64,000 nt of DNA from Pseudomonadota bacterium (GTDB lineage: Bacteria; Pseudomonadota; Gammaproteobacteria; Xanthomonadales; Xanthomonadaceae), in contig JAEZYE010000036.1 in the NCBI GenBank assembly GCA_023419315.1, positions 1 to 64,000 on the forward strand, given 5' to 3'. Position 1 is the first letter of the stretch; the number at the start of each line of letters is the position of its first letter. Positions 60,285 to 64,000 of this stretch are shown piece after piece. Below the pieces are notes generated by a model that was given only the letters and a program-made list of their open reading frames with translations, did no database searches and had not been told where the DNA came from. The position numbers and the translations under genes were made by a program.

Positions 60285-61945
60285 TCCGCGAAAACGACCC
60301 GGCCGCTGGCGTGCGGCCCGTGCGCGGAGGTGTACTGGAATACGAGGTGGCTGCGCTCGGCCTGCCATTGCATGTGCAGGCGAATGCGATCGCCGGGACG
60401 CGCCACGCGCTGGAACTTCAGGGCCTCCATGCGCAGGAACCGCGGCGGCAGCGCGAACGCTTCGCGCGCGAAACGGATCGCCCAGTCCAGCTGAGCGACG
60501 CCGGGCAGGATCGCCGTCTGCGGGAAATGGCCGTCGAACACCGCCAGATCCGCCACCAGATCCAGTTCGAGCTCGGCGCGCTCGGATTCGCGCACGCGCC
60601 AGTGCGGCTCGGGTCGCTCGGGCCGGAACAGTGCGGTGAGTGCGCGCTCGGTGACCTTGCCCTGCGCATTCATCGGCAGGTTGACCGCGAAACGCCAGCG
60701 ACGCGGCCGCGTGACCGCATCGTGGCTGTGCGCAAGATGCTGCGAAAGCTTGTGCGACAGCGCGCGACGTCCCTGCTCGCGCAACAGGCTCCAGCCCTTC
60801 TCGTTCGGCACGACCACGCCGATGAGCGTATCGCGCGCGCCGCGCAACAGGCCCACCCGCACGTCGTGGACGCATTCGTGCTGTGCGATCTGGCGTTCGA
60901 GTGCGTCCAGCGAGACGCGGCGTTCCTCGATCTTGACGATGCGATCGGCGCGCCCCAGCAGGCGGAAGCCATCCCCATCGGTCGCGACGCGATCCTCGCT
61001 GCGCCACCACGCCTGCGCATCGGGCAGATGTGGCGACTTCACTTCGAGCCGCGAATCTTCGATCCGCCAGTGGACGCCGGGCAGCGCATGCCAGGCCGGC
61101 TGCTCGCGATTCCACTGGCGCCACGCAATGCCGCCGGTTTCGCTGCTGCCATAGATTTCCGTGGGCGCCACGCCAAGTTGCCGGCGAACGTCCAGAGCGG
61201 CGTCCGCGGACAGCGCGCCGCCGGACGAGAACACGGCGCGCAGGCGCCCGCGCAGCGACGACCAGTCGAGCTGCTCGGGCAAGCGTTTCAGATGCGCGGG
61301 GCTGGTCACCAGCACCGAGGGCTGGCGCGTCAGCGCTGCCAGCAGATCTTCATGGAAGAACGTGCGCGGCGCGATCCGGCGTCCCGAAGAAAGCGGCCAC
61401 AACACGCGGAACAGCAATCCGTAGATGTGCTGGTGCGACACCGTGCCGTGGATGACGGCATCGTGCATGCCGTCGCCGAACGCGGCTTCGAGCGATTCCA
61501 CTTCGCTGGCGAGCTGGTCCAGCCGCTTCTCGATGGCGACCGGCTCGCCGGTGCTGCCGGAGGTGAACACGAACAGACGCGCATGTCCCGGATCCAGTTC
61601 GTGCAGCGGGGCTTCGCCGTCCGCGTCGGGCTGCGGTGATACGCAGGAGCCCGGCATGTCGCCAACGAAACCGTCCACGTGGGAGGCCAGGCGTTCGAGC
61701 GTGGCGGGCAGGTTGTCCGCGCACAGCACGACGCGCTTGCCCGCGTGCCACGCCCCGAACAGGGCGGCAGCGAACGTGAGCGCATCCTCGAAGTACATCG
61801 CCCAGTCCTGGCCCGGTTCGCGCCGGAACGCCGAAGCCCAGCCGCGCACGCGGTCGACGAACGCGGCGTGCGAAAGTTCGTCGCCCACGCGCCGATCGGC
61901 GATGGCTTCGACCGCGATGCGATTGACCGGAATCCAGTCACTCAT
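60281..61945 (-). CDS. Aryl acid adenylate ligase fused to a hotdog dehydratase
   Basis: The 554-aa protein has two domains. Residues 1 to about 445 are an ANL ligase: FVFTSGSTGEPVAIEKR (phosphate loop), YGSSETGGIAWRQW, GRADRIVKIEERRVSLD and NAQGKVTERAL (catalytic Lys). Residues about 450-554 are a FabZ/ApeI-like hotdog domain with FDGHFPQTAILPGVAQLDW. The ligase would load an aromatic acid, probably 3-hydroxybenzoate, onto an ACP. The fused dehydratase would act on the growing chain. In E. coli-type clusters these are separate genes. It overlaps the membrane protein gene by eight bases. Confidence 0.92.
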   Translation of the reverse strand: MSDWIPVNRIAVEAIADRRVGDELSHAAFVDRVRGWASAFRREPGQDWAMYFEDALTFAAALFGAWHAGKRVVLCADNLPATLERLASHVDGFVGDMPGSCVSPQPDADGEAPLHELDPGHARLFVFTSGSTGEPVAIEKRLDQLASEVESLEAAFGDGMHDAVIHGTVSHQHIYGLLFRVLWPLSSGRRIAPRTFFHEDLLAALTRQPSVLVTSPAHLKRLPEQLDWSSLRGRLRAVFSSGGALSADAALDVRRQLGVAPTEIYGSSETGGIAWRQWNREQPAWHALPGVHWRIEDSRLEVKSPHLPDAQAWWRSEDRVATDGDGFRLLGRADRIVKIEERRVSLDALERQIAQHECVHDVRVGLLRGARDTLIGVVVPNEKGWSLLREQGRRALSHKLSQHLAHSHDAVTRPRRWRFAVNLPMNAQGKVTERALTALFRPERPEPHWRVRESERAELELDLVADLAVFDGHFPQTAILPGVAQLDWAIRFAREAFALPPRFLRMEALKFQRVARPGDRIRLHMQWQAERSHLVFQYTSAHGPHASGRVVFAE

Positions 61946-62489
61946 GGCGATGCGCCGCCCGCACGCGCTGCCGCACCATCCATTCGGCGGCGAACAACGT
62001 ACCCATCAATACGTAGGCAATGCCGCCGTTGTAGATTGCCCATGCGCGATCGGTCGCCCACAATGCGGTCGCAAGCGCGAGCGAACCGTTGAAGACGAAG
62101 AACAGGCACCAGATGACGGTCACGCGTCGCGTGTATTGCACGGCACGCGCCGGCAGATCCGGCTCGCTCAGGCGGGCAATCCGCTCCACGACGGTGGGCG
62201 GGAATTGCAGGCTCACCGCGAAGATGATCAGCATCACCAGATTCACCAGGGCCGGATAGAGCTTCAACGGCAATGCGGCGTTGAACACGCTGGCCAGTGC
62301 AGCGAGCACGACCGCACCGCCCGCCGCCGCCAGCCAGACCGCCTGGCGCGTGGCGAGCGCGCGCAGCACGGCCAGCGCCACCAGCAGCAGCGCCAGCCAA
62401 CGGGGCTCGAAACGTCCCAACGCCAGGTACACGACCAGTGGATAGGCCAGCGACAGCGCGATGAACAGTGCCGCGCGGACCTTGCTCAC
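61938..62489 (-). CDS. Integral membrane protein of aryl polyene clusters (COG4648-like)
   Basis: This 183-aa protein has about five to six hydrophobic helices (ALFIALSLAYPLVVYLAL at the start, WAIYNGGIAYVLMGTLFAAEW near the end) and a basic tail. It starts at GTG 62489. It resembles the conserved predicted membrane protein found beside the ligase gene in many aryl polyene clusters. Function is unknown; anchoring the biosynthetic complex at the membrane is one idea. Confidence 0.82.
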   Translation of the reverse strand: MSKVRAALFIALSLAYPLVVYLALGRFEPRWLALLLVALAVLRALATRQAVWLAAAGGAVVLAALASVFNAALPLKLYPALVNLVMLIIFAVSLQFPPTVVERIARLSEPDLPARAVQYTRRVTVIWCLFFVFNGSLALATALWATDRAWAIYNGGIAYVLMGTLFAAEWMVRQRVRAAHRHE

Positions 62490-62506
62490 GATGGACCGCG
62501 CTGCCG

Positions 62507-62761
62507 TCAGGCAGCCTGATCGCGGATCAGGCCATGCAGTACGTCGACGACATCCTGCACGGTGCGCACGGCCTTGAAGGCGTCCGGCTGCAGGTTGCGA
62601 CCCAGCAACGGCTTCAGCTGGACGATGAGATCGACCGCGTCGATGCTGTCGATGTCGAGATCGTCGTACAGCCGCGATTCGGGCGTGATCCGCGCGGTCT
62701 CGATCTCGAAGGTGTCATGCAGGATCGTGGAGATCCGTTCGAAAAGTTCGTTCTTGGTCAT
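62507..62761 (-). CDS. Acyl carrier protein 1
   Basis: This is an 84-aa four-helix ACP. The 4'-phosphopantetheine site is S39 in DLDIDSIDAVDL. It would carry the starter or growing polyene chain. It lies 21 bases after the second ACP gene and 17 before the membrane protein gene. Confidence 0.95.
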   Translation of the reverse strand: MTKNELFERISTILHDTFEIETARITPESRLYDDLDIDSIDAVDLIVQLKPLLGRNLQPDAFKAVRTVQDVVDVLHGLIRDQAA

Positions 62762-62782
62762 CTCGTTTCCCTCGTCGCAGGC

Positions 62783-63043
62783 TCACGCCGAACGTTGCGA
62801 CGCCACGAATTCAGCCAGCGCGCGAACGCTGGAAAAATGCCGGCGGGTCTCCTGCGAATCCGCGGAAAGACTCACGCCGTACTGCTTCTGCAGGGCAAGC
62901 CCCAGCTCCAGCGCATCGATGGAATCCAGACCCAGCCCTTCCACGAACAACGGCGCCGCCGTGTCGATGTCATCCGGCGTGATGTCTTCCAAAGACAGGG
63001 ACGTGATGATCAATTCCTTGATCTCGTGCTCAAGTGCCTGCAC
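62783..63043 (-). CDS. Acyl carrier protein 2
   Basis: This is an 86-aa ACP with S41 in GLGLDSIDALEL as the phosphopantetheine site. GTG 63043 has GGGAG upstream and gives a normal ACP length; TTG 63061 is a longer alternative. Two ACPs with different surfaces (this one longer in helix 1) suggest separate roles for starter loading and extension. Confidence 0.93.
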   Translation of the reverse strand: MQALEHEIKELIITSLSLEDITPDDIDTAAPLFVEGLGLDSIDALELGLALQKQYGVSLSADSQETRRHFSSVRALAEFVASQRSA

Positions 63044-63821
63044 GTGGTTGCTCTCCCGCAAAATAGGTTGCCAAAAATTCCGTCAATCGCCTCGCGGCGG
63101 CCGCGTCCCCTCCGCCTCCTGGAGCGTTGGCATCCAGGAATTGCCCGATCGGCAGGTCCTCCTGGACATCCACGACCACATGAAAACGGCGCGGTGGCAC
63201 ACGATACCATTTCTCGCCTTTTCCCAACGTCATCGGCGTGCAGCTCAGCCTGACCGGAGTGACGTCGATACGCCCGCGTACCGCGATGTTCGCCGCACCG
63301 CGTTGCAGCTTCAGGGGCTGGCCGCGGGTCGTCCGGGTGCCTTCCGGAAAAATCACCAGCGTGCCGCCTGCCCGCACCGCGGCGATGCAATCGTCCACCA
63401 GCCCCGCGCCATCGTCATTGGCAACGTAACCTGCGGCCCGAACCGGCCCCCGCATGAACGGATTTCTCGCCACGGCGGACTTCACCACGCAATCGGCATT
63501 GGGCAACAGTGAAATGAGACATACGACATCGATCAGTGTCGGATGGTTGGCCAGCACCAGCAGGCCGTCGCGCTCCAGCCGCTCGCGGTGGCGCACTTCC
63601 CACGTCATCAGGCCCAGACCGCGCATCAACGCGACGTGGGTGGCGAAACTGCGCTGGATGATCCGCCGGGCATGACGGCGGCGGCGCTCCGGGTCGCGGA
63701 CGAACCAGTCCAGCGGCGGAAACACCAGCAGCCGCAGCACCAGGCCGCCGATCCCGAAGGCGAGGAACGCCAGGCCGGTCCCGAAAATGCGCCAGAGATG
63801 ATTGAGGCGTTCAGCCAGCAC
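63030..63821 (-). CDS. PlsC-like lysophospholipid acyltransferase
   Basis: The protein is 263 aa from GTG 63821. An N-terminal hydrophobic segment (FGTGLAFLAFGIGGLVLRLLVF) precedes NHPTLIDV (HX4D) and FPEGTRTT, the two PlsC signatures. It may esterify the finished polyene to a glycerolipid. The start overlaps the chain-length factor gene by 11 bases and its end overlaps the ACP gene by 14. Confidence 0.9.
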   Translation of the reverse strand: MLAERLNHLWRIFGTGLAFLAFGIGGLVLRLLVFPPLDWFVRDPERRRRHARRIIQRSFATHVALMRGLGLMTWEVRHRERLERDGLLVLANHPTLIDVVCLISLLPNADCVVKSAVARNPFMRGPVRAAGYVANDDGAGLVDDCIAAVRAGGTLVIFPEGTRTTRGQPLKLQRGAANIAVRGRIDVTPVRLSCTPMTLGKGEKWYRVPPRRFHVVVDVQEDLPIGQFLDANAPGGGGDAAAARRLTEFLATYFAGEQPRAGT

Positions 63822-64000
63822 GGCGCCAGATCCAATCGACCGAATCCGCACGCTGGCGCAGTTCGGGCTGTTCCGCCAGCAGGAAATGCAGCACCTCCAG
63901 ACCACGCGGCAAGTCGCCGCGGTCGGGCTCGCCACCTTGCGCCGGCCCGCAACTCAATTGCAGTCCGGGTCCCTGCCCATGCGCCGCCACCTTCCAGCAC
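63811..64000 (-). CDS. C-terminal fragment of ketosynthase/chain-length factor (5' end beyond window)
   Basis: The frame ending at TGA 63813-63811 reads GDLPRGLEVLHFLLAEQPELRQRADSVDWIWRRAG in consecutive parts. That matches the tail of the ketosynthase-like chain-length factor that precedes the PlsC-like gene in aryl polyene clusters. Only about 62 residues lie in the window. No catalytic residue can be checked. Its identity rests on the tail pattern and the gene order. Confidence 0.65.
   Translation of the reverse strand, partial: CWKVAAHGQGPGLQLSCGPAQGGEPDRGDLPRGLEVLHFLLAEQPELRQRADSVDWIWRRAG

Noticed and set aside
1..64000. CRISPR array, tRNA or rRNA genes
   Set aside because: I saw no regularly spaced direct repeats, no cloverleaf-like sequence with a CCA end and no rRNA-like conserved stretch on reading through. 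A tRNA scan was not possible.

Overview
The window is GC-rich, densely packed chromosomal DNA from a gammaproteobacterium. It most likely belongs to the Lysobacteraceae/Xanthomonadaceae: it has a xanthomonadin-type aryl polyene pigment operon, a TonB-receptor-centred glycan utilisation locus, and a copL-copA-copB copper locus. These calls come from reading translated sequence and motifs; no database search was possible.

Layout. (1) 1-2.1 kb: the 3' end of an IS3-family transposase fused next to a 5'-truncated, lower-GC hypothetical gene, then a small hydrophilic ORF. (2) 2.2-4.6 kb: cytochrome bd-type quinol oxidase (cydAB, cyanide-insensitive type) on the minus strand. (3) 4.9-8.3 kb: a porin and an OprC/NosA-type TonB copper receptor, divergent from (4) 8.5-18.2 kb: a copper-based nitrite respiration island. 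The island holds nirK, a nirV-like gene, an SCO copper chaperone, two azurins each followed by a related small cysteine-tailed protein, a 48-residue membrane protein, oxygen-independent hemN, nadB, a PLP enzyme and a group III truncated haemoglobin. Near-perfect FNR/ANR boxes (TTGAT-N4-ATCAA) precede nirK, the 48-aa gene, hemN and azurin 2. Each is followed at nearly constant distance by a TANNNT -10 element. (5) 18.2-22.6 kb: a large Lhr-type helicase.

(6) 22.7-40.4 kb: a minus-strand locus for mannose-rich N-glycans. It encodes GH47, GH2 beta-mannosidase, AGE-family mannose isomerase, fructokinase, FucP-like transporter, LacI regulator, GH92, TonB receptor, CutC-family protein, Tat-exported glycosylasparaginase and glucokinase. 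The parts form a coherent route: outer-membrane import, periplasmic trimming, uptake of mannose/glucose, isomerisation and phosphorylation. A 322-bp region upstream of the receptor is full of dyads.

(7) 40.6-47.2 kb: plus-strand copper resistance (copL, multicopper oxidase copA, copB, a DUF411 lipoprotein, a MerR regulator and a P1B ATPase). Two MerR-type promoters share one operator. (8) 47.3-64.0 kb: a minus-strand aryl polyene operon running off the right edge. It encodes a ketosynthase/chain-length factor (partial), PlsC-like acyltransferase, two ACPs, a membrane protein, a ligase-dehydratase fusion, GT2, an LpxL-like acyltransferase, an aromatic amino acid lyase, a thioesterase, LolA-like, MMPL exporter, flavin halogenase, DUF3261 lipoprotein, two ketosynthases, a dehydratase, a ketoreductase and two small exported proteins. 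Most genes overlap by 1-20 bases, so one polycistronic, translationally coupled transcript is likely. No rRNA, tRNA or CRISPR array was seen.
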